14,520 nucleotides of DNA from JAJPJX01 sp964568355 (lineage in GTDB: Bacteria; Acidobacteriota; Terriglobia; Bryobacterales; Bryobacteraceae). Each line of letters opens with the position of its first letter. Within the stretch, counting starts at the first letter, position 1. Position numbers and translations under genes: made by a program. This document shows, one piece after another, positions 1 through 6,746 of the stretch. The DNA is taken from assembly GCA_964568355.1 (NCBI GenBank), contig CAZMRK010000834.1, positions 1-14,520 on the forward strand, in the 5' to 3' direction. A model generated the notes under the pieces. That model had not been told where the DNA came from, ran no database searches, and was given only the letters and a program-made list of their open reading frames with translations.

Positions 1-368
1 GTGAGGCCATGCACACGGATCTCGCCTGGGCCTCGCCGGAGGATTCTCTCAAACAGGTGGTCATCGCCATGACCGCCCGCCCTCTGGGAGCCGCTTGCGT
101 CGCTGGCCCCGGCCGGCGGCTCGCCGGCCTCATCACGGACGGCGATCTCCGCCGGGCCTTACAGGCTCATGACGACATCCGCGGCCTCCGCGCGGCCGAT
201 GTGATGACCCTCAGCCCCGTCACCATTGGCCCCGATGCCCGCCTCTTCGAAGCTCTCCGCCTCATGGAGGACCGCCCCTCTCAGATCTCCCTGCTCCCCG
301 TGGTCGACCCGGAAGGCATCTGCATCGGGCTCATCCGTCTCCACGATATCTATCGCGCCGCGCGATAA
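1..368 (+). CDS. kdsD: Arabinose-5-phosphate isomerase-like protein, C-terminal CBS pair (5' truncated by window)
   Basis: The frame is open to the left edge (first full codon at 3), so this is the tail of a larger gene and the ATG at 9 is probably internal. About 120 residues form two CBS motifs: the first around GLITDGDLRRAL, the second from VMTLSPVTIGPDA to LLPVVDPEG and a final IRLHDIYRA. The start EAMHTD resembles the VMHTG linker joining the SIS isomerase domain to the CBS pair in KdsD/KpsF/GutQ enzymes, which convert ribulose-5-phosphate to arabinose-5-phosphate for Kdo and lipopolysaccharide synthesis. The ending in a 'LHD' segment is also typical of that family. The SIS catalytic domain lies outside the window, so assignment rests on the CBS part alone; a free-standing CBS protein is the main alternative. 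The next gene follows after 26 bp, so the two may be cotranscribed. Confidence 0.7.
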   Translation, partial: EAMHTDLAWASPEDSLKQVVIAMTARPLGAACVAGPGRRLAGLITDGDLRRALQAHDDIRGLRAADVMTLSPVTIGPDARLFEALRLMEDRPSQISLLPVVDPEGICIGLIRLHDIYRAAR

Positions 369-394
369 TATCCTTAAAGGAGCTTCGGACCTCA

Positions 395-859
395 ATGGCT
401 TCAATGGAGTGCATCCGGCAATTCCTTACGCAGAAACGCTTGGCCATCGTCGGGGTATCTCAGAAACCCGGCGATTTCTCCCGGCAACTGTTCCGGCAGT
501 TTTGTGAAAGCGGCTACGACGTGGTGCCCGTGCATCCGCAGGCCCGCGAAATCGAGGGCCAGACCTGCTACGCCCGCGTCCAGGATATCCAGCCGCCCGT
601 GACGGCGGCCTTGCTAATGACTTCGCCGGCCGTGACCGACATCGTGGTCCGCGACTGCGCCGAAGCCCACATCCCCCACGTCTGGATGTACCGGGCCACT
701 GGCCGCGGTGCGGTCAGCGCGCCAGCCATCGAGTTCTGCCAGTCGAACGGCATCTCGGTGGTCCCCGGGGAGTGCCCGTTCATGTTCCTGCCCGAGGGGG
801 GCTGGATCCACCGCTTCCACGGCCTCATCAAGCGCATTACCGGCTCCTATCCAAACTGA
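395..859 (+). CDS. CoA-binding (succinyl-CoA ligase-like Rossmann) protein, YccU type
   Basis: This 154-residue protein is a single Rossmann domain of the CoA_binding_2 family. Seen in sequence: an early beta strand and glycine turn (LAIVGVSQKPGDFS, about residues 16-29), the VVPVHPQAREIEG segment that follows the second strand, a late HVWMYRATGRG stretch, and the GISVVPGECPFMFLP end, which matches the family C-terminus with its conserved Cys-Pro. Proteins of this class resemble the nucleotide-binding domain of succinyl-CoA synthetase alpha and bind CoA; their cellular role is mostly unknown. The start at 395 is chosen because AAAGGAG lies at 376-382; the ATG at 404 is a weaker alternative. 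It sits 26 bp after the isomerase-like gene and 5 bp before the nitroreductase, which suggests one transcript. Family is secure, function is not. Confidence 0.8.
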   Translation: MASMECIRQFLTQKRLAIVGVSQKPGDFSRQLFRQFCESGYDVVPVHPQAREIEGQTCYARVQDIQPPVTAALLMTSPAVTDIVVRDCAEAHIPHVWMYRATGRGAVSAPAIEFCQSNGISVVPGECPFMFLPEGGWIHRFHGLIKRITGSYPN

Positions 860-864
860 TCCCC

Positions 865-1485
865 ATGAAATCGGCTCTTCTTCTGATGATTGTGACATTT
901 CCGGTAATGGCGGCGGGTCCCTCCACCATTACCCTGCCGAAACCGGAGACGACCGGTGGCAAGCCCCTCATGCAAGCACTCGCCGCGCGCGCCAGTTCGC
1001 GCGAGTTCAGCCAGCGGAAACTGGCTCCCCAGGTGCTTTCGAACCTGTTGTGGGCCGCCTTCGGTATCAACCGCCCCGACGGCCGCCGGACCGCGCCTTC
1101 CGCCATGAACCGCCAGACCTTGGACGTCTTTGCAGTTCTGCCCGAGGGCGTCTACCTCTACGACCCCAAGCCGCACTGCCTCCGGCAGATCGACTCTGCC
1201 GACGCGCGCGCCCTCACCGGCACCCAGGGCTTTGTCGCAGAGGCCGCGCTCGATCTGGTCTATGTGGCGGATTTCGCGAAAATGGGCGGGGAGCCCGAGA
1301 ATGACAAGCTGTTGTTCGCCGGCGCCGAGACCGGCTTCATCGGCCAGAACGTTTATCTGTTCTGCGCCTCGGAAGGCATGGCCACGGTGATCCGCGCCTC
1401 TATCGACCGGACCACCCTGGCCAAAGCTCTCAAACTGCGTCCCGACCAAAAAATCACTCTATCCCAAACCGTAGGGTACCGGTAG
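865..1485 (+). CDS. Exported SagB/ThcOx-like nitroreductase family protein
   Basis: The protein has 206 residues from the ATG at 865, five bases after the previous stop. The first 18 residues (basic K2, then LLLMIVTFPVMAAG) look like a Sec signal peptide with cleavage near VMA-AG, so the product is probably periplasmic. The mature part is a compact nitroreductase of the SagB-like branch: SSREFSQRKL (FMN-binding RxSxRxF-type start, about residues 48-57), LLWAAFGINRPDGRRTAPSA, LPEGVYLYDP and a C-terminal region with GFIGQNVYLFCASEGMATV. Family members are FMN-dependent oxidoreductases; some SagB proteins oxidise azolines in peptide natural products, but no precursor peptide or cyclodehydratase gene is present here, so the substrate is unknown. 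A longer frame opens at 772, but that start lies inside the preceding gene and would bury the signal peptide. The gene ends facing ahcY. Confidence 0.8.
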   Translation: MKSALLLMIVTFPVMAAGPSTITLPKPETTGGKPLMQALAARASSREFSQRKLAPQVLSNLLWAAFGINRPDGRRTAPSAMNRQTLDVFAVLPEGVYLYDPKPHCLRQIDSADARALTGTQGFVAEAALDLVYVADFAKMGGEPENDKLLFAGAETGFIGQNVYLFCASEGMATVIRASIDRTTLAKALKLRPDQKITLSQTVGYR

Positions 1486-1506
1486 CGCTCGCTTCAGCGG
1501 GCCGCT

Positions 1507-1522
1507 TCGAGACTCCTCTCGA
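1507..1522. terminator. Terminator-like hairpin between convergent genes
   Basis: TCGAGA and TCTCGA form a perfect 6-bp stem around a 4-nt CTCC loop in the 43-bp gap between the nitroreductase stop and the ahcY stop. It is symmetric and could act for both converging transcripts. No clear T tract follows on either side, so intrinsic termination is only a suggestion. Confidence 0.35.
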
Positions 1523-1528
1523 CCCAAA

Positions 1529-2959
1529 CTAATACCGGTAGGTTTCTGCCTTGTACGGGCCTTCTACCGGCACACCGATATAATCGGCCTGACGCTGGCT
1601 CAAGGTGGTCAGCTTGGCTCCGATCTTCTCCAGGTGTAGCCGCGCCACCTCCTCGTCCAGCTTCTTCGGCAGCGTGTACACTCCTGGCTTGTAGCTGTCG
1701 CGGTTGGCCCAGAGATCCAACTGCGCCAGCGTCTGGTTGGAGAAGCTGTTGGACATCACGAAGCTCGGATGCCCAGTCGCGCAGCCCAGGTTCACCAAGC
1801 GCCCTTCGGCCAGCAGGAAAATCGCATGTCCGTCCGGGAAAGTAAACTTGTCCACCTGCGGCTTGATATTGGTCCGAGTGACACCCTTGGCTCCGATCAG
1901 CCGGTCCACCTGGATCTCATTGTCGAAGTGCCCGATGTTGCACACGATCGCCTGGTCTTTCATGCGTTCCATGTGCTCCAGCGTCACGATGTCCACGTTG
2001 CCGGTGCAAGTGACATAAATATCGCCGATGCCCAGCGTATCCTCTACCGGGGCCACCTGGTAGCCTTCCATGGCCGCCTGTAACGCGTTGATCGGGTCGA
2101 TCTCCGTCACAATCACACGGGCGCCCATCCCGCGCAGCGATTGCGCCGACCCTTTGCCCACATCGCCGTACCCGCATACCACCGCCACCTTGCCCGCCAG
2201 CATCACATCGGTCGCCCGCTTGATGCCGTCCGCCAGCGATTCCCGGCAGCCGTACAAGTTGTCAAACTTCGACTTGGTCACCGAATCGTTCACGTTGATC
2301 GCCGGCACCAGCAGCGTACCCTCCTGCTGCATCTTGTAGAGCCGGTGCACACCCGTGGTGGTCTCCTCGGAAACGCCGCGCCACTGCGTCACAATGTCGT
2401 GCCAGCGATGCGGATTCTCCGCGTAGACCTGCTTCAGCAGGTTCTTGATTACCTGCTCCTCGTGGCCGCCCGAGGGCGTATTCACCCAATCGCTGCCATT
2501 CTCCAGCTCATAGCCCTTGTGGATGAGCAGAGTGGCGTCGCCGCCGTCGTCCACCACCAACTGCGGCCCCAGCCCGCCCGGGTGGCTCAGCGCCTGGTAG
2601 GTGCACCACCAGTAATCCTCCAGCGTCTCGCCCTTCCAGGCGAATACCGGCACGCCCACGGCCGCAATGGCCGCAGCCGCGTGATCCTGGGTCGAGAAGA
2701 TGTTGCAGCTCGCCCAGCGAACGCTCGCTCCCAGATCCACCAGCGTTTCGATCAGCACGGCGGTCTGAATCGTCATGTGCAGCGAGCCGGTGACCCGCAC
2801 GCCCGCGAGCGGCTTCGCCGCGGCATATTTCTTGCGAATCGCCATCAGGCCGGGCATTTCGAATTCGGCGATCGATATCTCTTTGCGGCCCCAATCGGCC
2901 AGCGCGATGTCGGCAACCTTGTATTCGGCTGCAACCGGTGTCGTCGTCAATAAGCTCAT
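1529..2959 (-). CDS. ahcY: S-adenosyl-L-homocysteine hydrolase (adenosylhomocysteinase)
   Basis: This 476-residue cytosolic enzyme splits S-adenosylhomocysteine into adenosine and homocysteine, removing the inhibitory product of SAM-dependent methylation and feeding the methionine cycle. Family features are intact: GSLHMTIQTAVLIETL near the N-terminus, the VVDDGGDAT aspartate pair (137-138), E199 in SEETTTG, the NDSVTKSKFDNLYGCRES block with K229, D233, N234 and C238, the NAD-binding CGYGDVGKG (262-270), and the terminal AETYRY. The stretch of about 40 residues around WVNTPSGGHEEQ is the insert of the long bacterial/plant form. The start ATG at 2957-2959 has an AGGT at 2968-2971 upstream at workable spacing. 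It is divergent from an ArsR/methyltransferase regulator across a 74-bp gap, the arrangement known for the SAH-responsive SahR regulator in Proteobacteria, so repression relieved by SAH is inferred. Confidence 0.97.
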   Translation of the reverse strand: MSLLTTTPVAAEYKVADIALADWGRKEISIAEFEMPGLMAIRKKYAAAKPLAGVRVTGSLHMTIQTAVLIETLVDLGASVRWASCNIFSTQDHAAAAIAAVGVPVFAWKGETLEDYWWCTYQALSHPGGLGPQLVVDDGGDATLLIHKGYELENGSDWVNTPSGGHEEQVIKNLLKQVYAENPHRWHDIVTQWRGVSEETTTGVHRLYKMQQEGTLLVPAINVNDSVTKSKFDNLYGCRESLADGIKRATDVMLAGKVAVVCGYGDVGKGSAQSLRGMGARVIVTEIDPINALQAAMEGYQVAPVEDTLGIGDIYVTCTGNVDIVTLEHMERMKDQAIVCNIGHFDNEIQVDRLIGAKGVTRTNIKPQVDKFTFPDGHAIFLLAEGRLVNLGCATGHPSFVMSNSFSNQTLAQLDLWANRDSYKPGVYTLPKKLDEEVARLHLEKIGAKLTTLSQRQADYIGVPVEGPYKAETYRY

Positions 2960-2983
2960 AGCGATGTACCTGAGGGAGAGGAT

Positions 2984-2989
2984 AGCATA
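2984..2989 (-). promoter_or_regulatory. Candidate -10 of the ahcY promoter
   Basis: On the minus strand this hexamer reads TATGCT, 25 bases before the ahcY start codon. A 17-bp spacer puts the -35 at 3007-3012, where the minus strand reads CATCAC, a poor match. That region is covered by the dyad at 2994-3013, so a protein bound there would block RNA polymerase. Confidence 0.4.
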
Positions 2990-2993
2990 AAAA

Positions 2994-3013
2994 TCATCAA
3001 GACATTGTGATGA
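2994..3013. promoter_or_regulatory. Dyad operator candidate in the sahR-ahcY divergent region
   Basis: TCATCA (2994-2999) and TGATGA (3008-3013) form a perfect 6-bp inverted repeat with an 8-bp spacer, about the size of an ArsR-family operator. An alternative pairing joins ATCAA (2996-3000) with TTGAT (3015-3019) across 14 bp. The dyad overlaps the inferred -35 regions of both divergent promoters. It is the obvious site for the adjacent ArsR-type regulator, but no binding data are available here. Confidence 0.5.
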
Positions 3014-3020
3014 ATTGATA

Positions 3021-3026
3021 TATACT
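3021..3026 (+). promoter_or_regulatory. Strong -10 (TATACT) placed for a leaderless sahR transcript
   Basis: TATACT is a near-consensus -10 in an AT-rich patch of an otherwise GC-rich window. Transcription would begin about seven bases further on, at or within a base or two of the ATG at 3034. No Shine-Dalgarno sequence lies between 3000 and 3033, which agrees with a leaderless mRNA. No good -35 is visible. Confidence 0.5.
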
Positions 3027-3033
3027 AAATAAA

Positions 3034-3978
3034 ATGGCTGAATTTCTCAAGGCCCTGCGCCTCCTGGGGGAAGAAAGCCGCATCCGCATCCTCCGTTTGC
3101 TCCAGCAAGAGGAACTGAGCGTAGCCGAGCTTCAGGAGATTCTGGGCATGGGTCAGAGCCGTATTTCCATGCAGTTATCCCAGCTCAAACAGGGTGGCTT
3201 CGTTGATCTCCGCCGGGTCGGGCAGAAGAGCCTGTATCGCCTCGTCACCCCGCCGGGGGCTGACGCCATCCTGGCCGAGACGCTCCGCCACAGCGCCGCC
3301 GAAATTGCAGCCGCTACCCGTGACGACGAGGCCCTCCAGCTTATCCTCCGCAAACGCAAGGATAAACTTAGGGCCTATTTCGATGAACTTGCTGGCCGCT
3401 TCGGACGGAACTACGTCCCCGGCCGAAGCTGGGAAGCCTTGGCCGAGATGCTGCTGCGGCTCCTCCCGCCCCTGGTCATTGCCGACCTGGGTGCCGGAGA
3501 AGGCACGCTCGCGCTGATGCTGGCCCAGCGCGCCCGGCACGTGATCGCCGTCGACAATTCCGAGAAAATGGTTGAGTACGGTGCCGGGATCGCCCGCACG
3601 CGCTGTGTTCAGAATCTCGAATACCGTCTGGGGGACCTGGAAGAGCTGCCCCTCGCTGATCAGGAGGCCGACCTGGCCCTCCTGCACCAAAGCCTCCATC
3701 ACGCCCTGCATCCCCAGAAGGCGCTGGAGGAAGCATGGCGCATCCTTCGCCCTGGCGGCCGGATCGTAGTCATGGACCTGCTAAAACACGGCTTCGAGGA
3801 GGCCCGCGATCTCTATGCCGACGTTTGGCTGGGCTTCTCCCAGGTTGAATTGATTGATCTCCTCCGCCAGGCCGGTTTCGAGGCCATCGAGGTCTCGGTC
3901 GTCCACCGTGAGGCCGAGGCTCCCCACTTCGAGACCGTGTTGGCCCTTGCTGAACGGTCCGCTGACGCGGAAAGGTAA
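3034..3978 (+). CDS. sahR: ArsR-family regulator fused to a SAM-dependent methyltransferase domain (SahR-like)
   Basis: The 314-residue protein has two parts. Residues 1-95 are an ArsR winged helix: LGEESRIRILRLLQQEELSVAELQ, then the recognition helix and wing around SRISMQLSQLKQGGFVDLRRVGQKSLYRL. After a charged linker comes a class I methyltransferase domain from about 145 to 250, with motif I DLGAGEG (151-157), the acidic VDNSEKM end of strand 2, GDLEELPLADQEADL, and LRPGGRIVVMDL. No arsenic or metal cysteine motif is seen. The same ArsR plus UbiE-like layout is known for the SAH-responsive repressor SahR next to ahcY in Desulfovibrio, and this gene is also divergent from ahcY. I infer that the methyltransferase fold senses SAH and may have no catalytic role. 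Its 3' side faces the trp operon, 169 bp away. The symbol rests on architecture and neighbour, not on a search. Confidence 0.82.
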   Translation: MAEFLKALRLLGEESRIRILRLLQQEELSVAELQEILGMGQSRISMQLSQLKQGGFVDLRRVGQKSLYRLVTPPGADAILAETLRHSAAEIAAATRDDEALQLILRKRKDKLRAYFDELAGRFGRNYVPGRSWEALAEMLLRLLPPLVIADLGAGEGTLALMLAQRARHVIAVDNSEKMVEYGAGIARTRCVQNLEYRLGDLEELPLADQEADLALLHQSLHHALHPQKALEEAWRILRPGGRIVVMDLLKHGFEEARDLYADVWLGFSQVELIDLLRQAGFEAIEVSVVHREAEAPHFETVLALAERSADAER

Positions 3979-4018
3979 CTTGAAACTGCCAAATATTCGG
4001 CGCACGATGGGAGATGCA

Positions 4019-4098
4019 CTCAGGAGATGCGCGGGCCGGTTTCGGGGAGCCGTGGTTTCTCCCCAGCCATCTTCCCCGATACCGGACCGCGTCCTGAG
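4019..4098. repeat. Long imperfect hairpin in the sahR-trpC intergenic region
   Basis: Nested inverted repeats pair from the outside in: 4019-4025 with 4092-4098 (7 bp), a GATG bulge on the left arm, 4030-4034 with 4087-4091, one G/A mismatch, 4036-4040 with 4081-4085, one T/T mismatch, 4042-4049 with 4072-4079 (one G-U), then 4052-4055 with 4067-4070 (one G-U) and an 11-nt loop. That is about 29 pairs in 80 nt. A competing inner pairing joins GGGGAG (4044-4049) with CTCCCC (4059-4064). Only a weak CCTTTCCTCC tract follows. It may be an sahR terminator, an RNA leader for trpC, or a palindromic intergenic repeat. Confidence 0.6.
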
Positions 4099-4130
4099 CG
4101 GCCTTTCCTCCCGTGCCCGATCAGCTTTGG

Positions 4131-4136
4131 TACGAT
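4131..4136 (+). promoter_or_regulatory. Candidate -10 for the trpC operon
   Basis: TACGAT, preceded by TTTGG and followed by an A-rich stretch, is the only promoter-like hexamer close to trpC. It would start transcription near 4143, leaving about five bases before the TTG at 4148. The -35 region is not recognisable. Readthrough from sahR remains possible. Confidence 0.3.
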
Positions 4137-4147
4137 AAAAATCATCC

Positions 4148-4942
4148 TTGATCGAGACGATTCCCGACATTCTCGCCCGTATTGTCGCCCGCAAGCGCGC
4201 GGACCTTTCGGCCGCGTCGCCGCCCCTCGCCGCCTGGGAACAGCAGGCCGAGCGTAATCTATTGAATCGCCGTGACTTCCGGGACGCTCTGAGCGCTCAC
4301 GTGCCGGCCGTCATCGCTGAAATCAAGAAAGCCTCTCCCAGCAAGGGCCTCCTTTCCGCCGATTTCCAGCCGGCCCGCCAGGCGCGCGAGTACCAGGAGG
4401 GAGGTGCCGCCGCGCTCTCGGTGCTCACCGACCAGCCTTTCTTCCAGGGCAGCCTGGCCGATCTCGCCGCTGCCCGCGAGGCCGTCTCCCTGCCGGTATT
4501 GCGGAAAGATTTCACGCTCGATGAGCGGCAGATCCTCGAAGCTGCCGCGCACGGCGCCGATGCCGTCCTCCTGATCGCGGCCATCCTGGAAGAGCACGAG
4601 ATCCGCAGCCTGCGCGAGAGAGCTCTGGCCTACGGCCTGGGCGTCCTGGTCGAGGTCCACAACCGGCACGAGCTCGATAAGGCCGTCGGCGCCGGTGCCG
4701 ACATCATCGGCGTGAACAATCGCGATCTGTCCACCTTTGAAGTCACCCTGGAGACCTCCTTGCGGCTTGCCGAACATCTGCCGGCCTCGGCGCTCAAGGT
4801 CAGCGAGAGCGGCATTCATGGCGCCCAGGACGTGCGGCGCCTGCAGGATGCCGGCTACTCCGCTTTCCTGATCGGCGAACACCTCATGAAGTCCGGCCAC
4901 CCATCCGAAGCCTTGCGCGCCCTGCTGGCGCCGGCATGGTGA
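4148..4942 (+). CDS. trpC: Indole-3-glycerol-phosphate synthase
   Basis: This 264-residue TIM-barrel enzyme closes the ring of carboxyphenylamino-deoxyribulose phosphate to indole-3-glycerol phosphate with loss of CO2. Catalytic residues are visible: E58 and K60 in AEIKKASPSKG, K120 in VLRKDFT, E169 in LVEVHN and N190 in IGVNNRDL, plus the phosphate-binding VSESGI strand. The start is a TTG at 4148. An in-frame stop at 4136 leaves no other start upstream, and the N-terminus (DILARIVARKRADL) matches the family beginning, so the TTG is well supported. No Shine-Dalgarno is seen in front of it. It heads the aromatic operon, and its stop overlaps trpF by 7 nt if trpF starts at 4936. The anthranilate genes trpE, trpG and trpD are not upstream. 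Confidence 0.96.
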   Translation: MIETIPDILARIVARKRADLSAASPPLAAWEQQAERNLLNRRDFRDALSAHVPAVIAEIKKASPSKGLLSADFQPARQAREYQEGGAAALSVLTDQPFFQGSLADLAAAREAVSLPVLRKDFTLDERQILEAAAHGADAVLLIAAILEEHEIRSLRERALAYGLGVLVEVHNRHELDKAVGAGADIIGVNNRDLSTFEVTLETSLRLAEHLPASALKVSESGIHGAQDVRRLQDAGYSAFLIGEHLMKSGHPSEALRALLAPAW

Positions 4943-5547
4943 AGCAAATGATGGTCAAGATCTGCGGCATCACCAACCTTCCGGATGCTCTTGCAGCCAT
5001 CGACGGCGGAGCCTCGGCGCTGGGCTTCAACTTTTACCCCAAGAGCCCTCGCTATCTGGCGCCGGACCGAGCCGCCGAACTGGTCGCGAAACTGCCGGCC
5101 AACGTCTGGAAAGTTGGGGTTTTCGTCAATGAACTGGCCGCCCAGGTTGCAGCCGTTGCCCGGCACGTCGGTCTGGACATCGTCCAACTGCACGGTAACG
5201 AAGGCCCCGCCGATTTCCCGCCTGCCCTGCGCGTCTGGAAAGGATTTCGCGTGACAGGTGGAACGGAGCGGCCCTGGCTCGATTCCCCAGCCGAAGCCGT
5301 TCTCCTTGACGGGCCGGCTGGTAAATTCTATGGCGGCGCCGGCCATACCTTCGACTGGAACCTCGCTGGTGGGGCTAAGAAAATCATCCTGGCCGGTGGC
5401 CTCGATGCCGGCAACGTGCGCCAGGCCATCGCCATTGCAAAACCTTGGGGCGTCGATGCCTGCTCCCGCATTGAAAGCGCTCCCGGCAAAAAAGATCATT
5501 CCAGAATGGCGGCCTTTCTCGCGGCCGCTTTGGCGGAACTCTCATGA
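4936..5547 (+). CDS. trpF: Phosphoribosylanthranilate isomerase
   Basis: The product isomerises phosphoribosylanthranilate to the enol-amine substrate used by TrpC. It is a small TIM barrel of 203 residues if it starts at 4936, or 198 if it starts at 4951. The family signature KICGITN carries the general-base cysteine (C10 from the first start), and D125 in LLDGPAG is the general acid. GFNFYPKSPRYL, GVFVN, VQLHGNE and the phosphate-binding LAGGLDAGNV segment follow the usual order. Most family members begin one to three residues before VKICGI, so the ATG at 4948 or 4951 is a reasonable alternative; the one at 4936 gives ATGGTGA overlap with trpC. It ends in an ATGA junction with trpB, so translation is likely coupled through this block. 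Confidence 0.95.
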   Translation: MVKQMMVKICGITNLPDALAAIDGGASALGFNFYPKSPRYLAPDRAAELVAKLPANVWKVGVFVNELAAQVAAVARHVGLDIVQLHGNEGPADFPPALRVWKGFRVTGGTERPWLDSPAEAVLLDGPAGKFYGGAGHTFDWNLAGGAKKIILAGGLDAGNVRQAIAIAKPWGVDACSRIESAPGKKDHSRMAAFLAAALAELS

Positions 5548-6746
5548 TGGCATCCTTACCAGACGCAAGCGGCCATTTCGGACCTTACGGCGGGCGCTAT
5601 GTTCCCGAAGTCCTTATGGCCCCAATCGAAGAGTTAGAGGCCGCGTATTGCCAGGCACGCAACGATCCGTCCTTTCAAGCGGAACTGAGCGACCTGTTGC
5701 GCAACTACGCCGGCCGCCCTACCCCGCTTTATTACGCCCGGCGGCTCAGCGAGTCGCTCGGCGGCGCGCGCCTCTATTTCAAGCGGGAAGACCTGCTCCA
5801 CACCGGCGCTCACAAAATCAACAACAGCCTCGGTCAGGGTCTGCTCGCCCGTCGCATGGGCAAAAAGCGCATCATTGCCGAAACCGGCACCGGCCAGCAT
5901 GGCGTCGCCACCGCGACCGTCGCTGCGCTGCTCGGGATCCGGTGCGTTGTTTATATGGGCGAAGAGGACATGCGCCGGCAGCGGCTCAACGTCTTCCGTA
6001 TGCGCCTGCTGGGCGCCGAAGTCGTAGCCGTCAAGACGGGCAGCCGGACTCTGAAGGATGCGATCAGCGAAGCCATGCGCGACTGGGTCACCAATGTTGC
6101 CGATACCTACTACCTGCTCGGCTCCGCCCTGGGCTCGCATCCCTATCCCATGATGGTGCGCGATTTCCAGAAGATCATCGGGGAAGAGGCCCGCGCTCAG
6201 ATCCTCCAGGCCGAAAATCGCCTGCCGGATGCCGTGTTTGCCTGTGTGGGCGGCGGCAGCAACGCTATCGGAGCCTTCCATGCGTTCGTGCCCGACCGCA
6301 ACGTCCAACTGATCGGTATCGAAGCCGGAGGCAGCGGCAGCGCCCTGGGCCAACACGCGGCCCGCTTTCAGGGCGGTTCCCCCGGAGTTCTCCAGGGAGC
6401 CTACAGCTACCTGCTCCAGGACGACGATGGCCAGGTGGCCCTGACTCACTCGGTCTCCGCCGGGCTCGACTACGCCCTCATCGGCCCTGAACATGCCTGG
6501 CTGCACGATCAAAAGCGTGCCGAATATGTCTCCGTCGGCGATCAGCAAGCGCTCGACGCGGCATGCCTCCTCAGCCGCACTGAAGGACTGATCCCCGCGC
6601 TCGAATCGGCCCATGCGGTAGCCGAAGCGATGCGCCGTGCCCCCTCCGCCCCAGGCCAGATCTTCCTCATCAATCTCTCCGGGCGGGGCGATAAGGACAT
6701 CGATATCTACCGCGAAAACTTAAAGGAACTTGACCAGGAGTCATGA
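5544..6746 (+). CDS. trpB: Tryptophan synthase beta chain
   Basis: This 400-residue PLP enzyme joins indole and serine to make tryptophan, working as an alpha2-beta2 complex with the neighbouring TrpA. Signature regions are present: GHFGPYGGRYVPEVL at the N-terminus, RPTPLYYARRL, the PLP lysine K91 in HTGAHKINNS, the catalytic E113 in AETGTGQHG (many homologues have Ala where this has Thr), and the phosphate-binding CVGGGSNAIG near residues 234-243. The C-terminal LSGRGDKD is standard. This is the ordinary TrpB1 type, consistent with an adjacent trpA. It starts in the ATGA overlap with trpF and ends in another ATGA overlap with trpA, which fits coupled synthesis of subunits in equal amounts. 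Confidence 0.97.
   Translation: MMASLPDASGHFGPYGGRYVPEVLMAPIEELEAAYCQARNDPSFQAELSDLLRNYAGRPTPLYYARRLSESLGGARLYFKREDLLHTGAHKINNSLGQGLLARRMGKKRIIAETGTGQHGVATATVAALLGIRCVVYMGEEDMRRQRLNVFRMRLLGAEVVAVKTGSRTLKDAISEAMRDWVTNVADTYYLLGSALGSHPYPMMVRDFQKIIGEEARAQILQAENRLPDAVFACVGGGSNAIGAFHAFVPDRNVQLIGIEAGGSGSALGQHAARFQGGSPGVLQGAYSYLLQDDDGQVALTHSVSAGLDYALIGPEHAWLHDQKRAEYVSVGDQQALDAACLLSRTEGLIPALESAHAVAEAMRRAPSAPGQIFLINLSGRGDKDIDIYRENLKELDQES

Noticed and set aside
772..864. Upstream extension of the nitroreductase frame to an ATG at 772
   Set aside because: It lies inside the CoA-binding protein gene, and the ATG at 865 gives a proper signal peptide at the N-terminus.
2141..2953. 270-codon plus-strand frame opposite ahcY
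   Set aside because: His/Arg/Gln-rich shadow; ahcY on the other strand is intact throughout.
4007..4138. 43-codon frame before trpC as a possible trp leader peptide
   Set aside because: It contains no tryptophan codon and no ribosome site, and it is explained by the hairpin sequence lying in an open frame.
5258..6490. 410-codon plus-strand frame over trpF/trpB
   Set aside because: Arg/Pro/Ser-rich shadow frame of two confidently identified genes; no domain is recognisable.
5634..6614. 326-codon minus-strand frame opposite trpB
   Set aside because: Antisense shadow caused by high GC at third codon positions; trpB shows clear family motifs.
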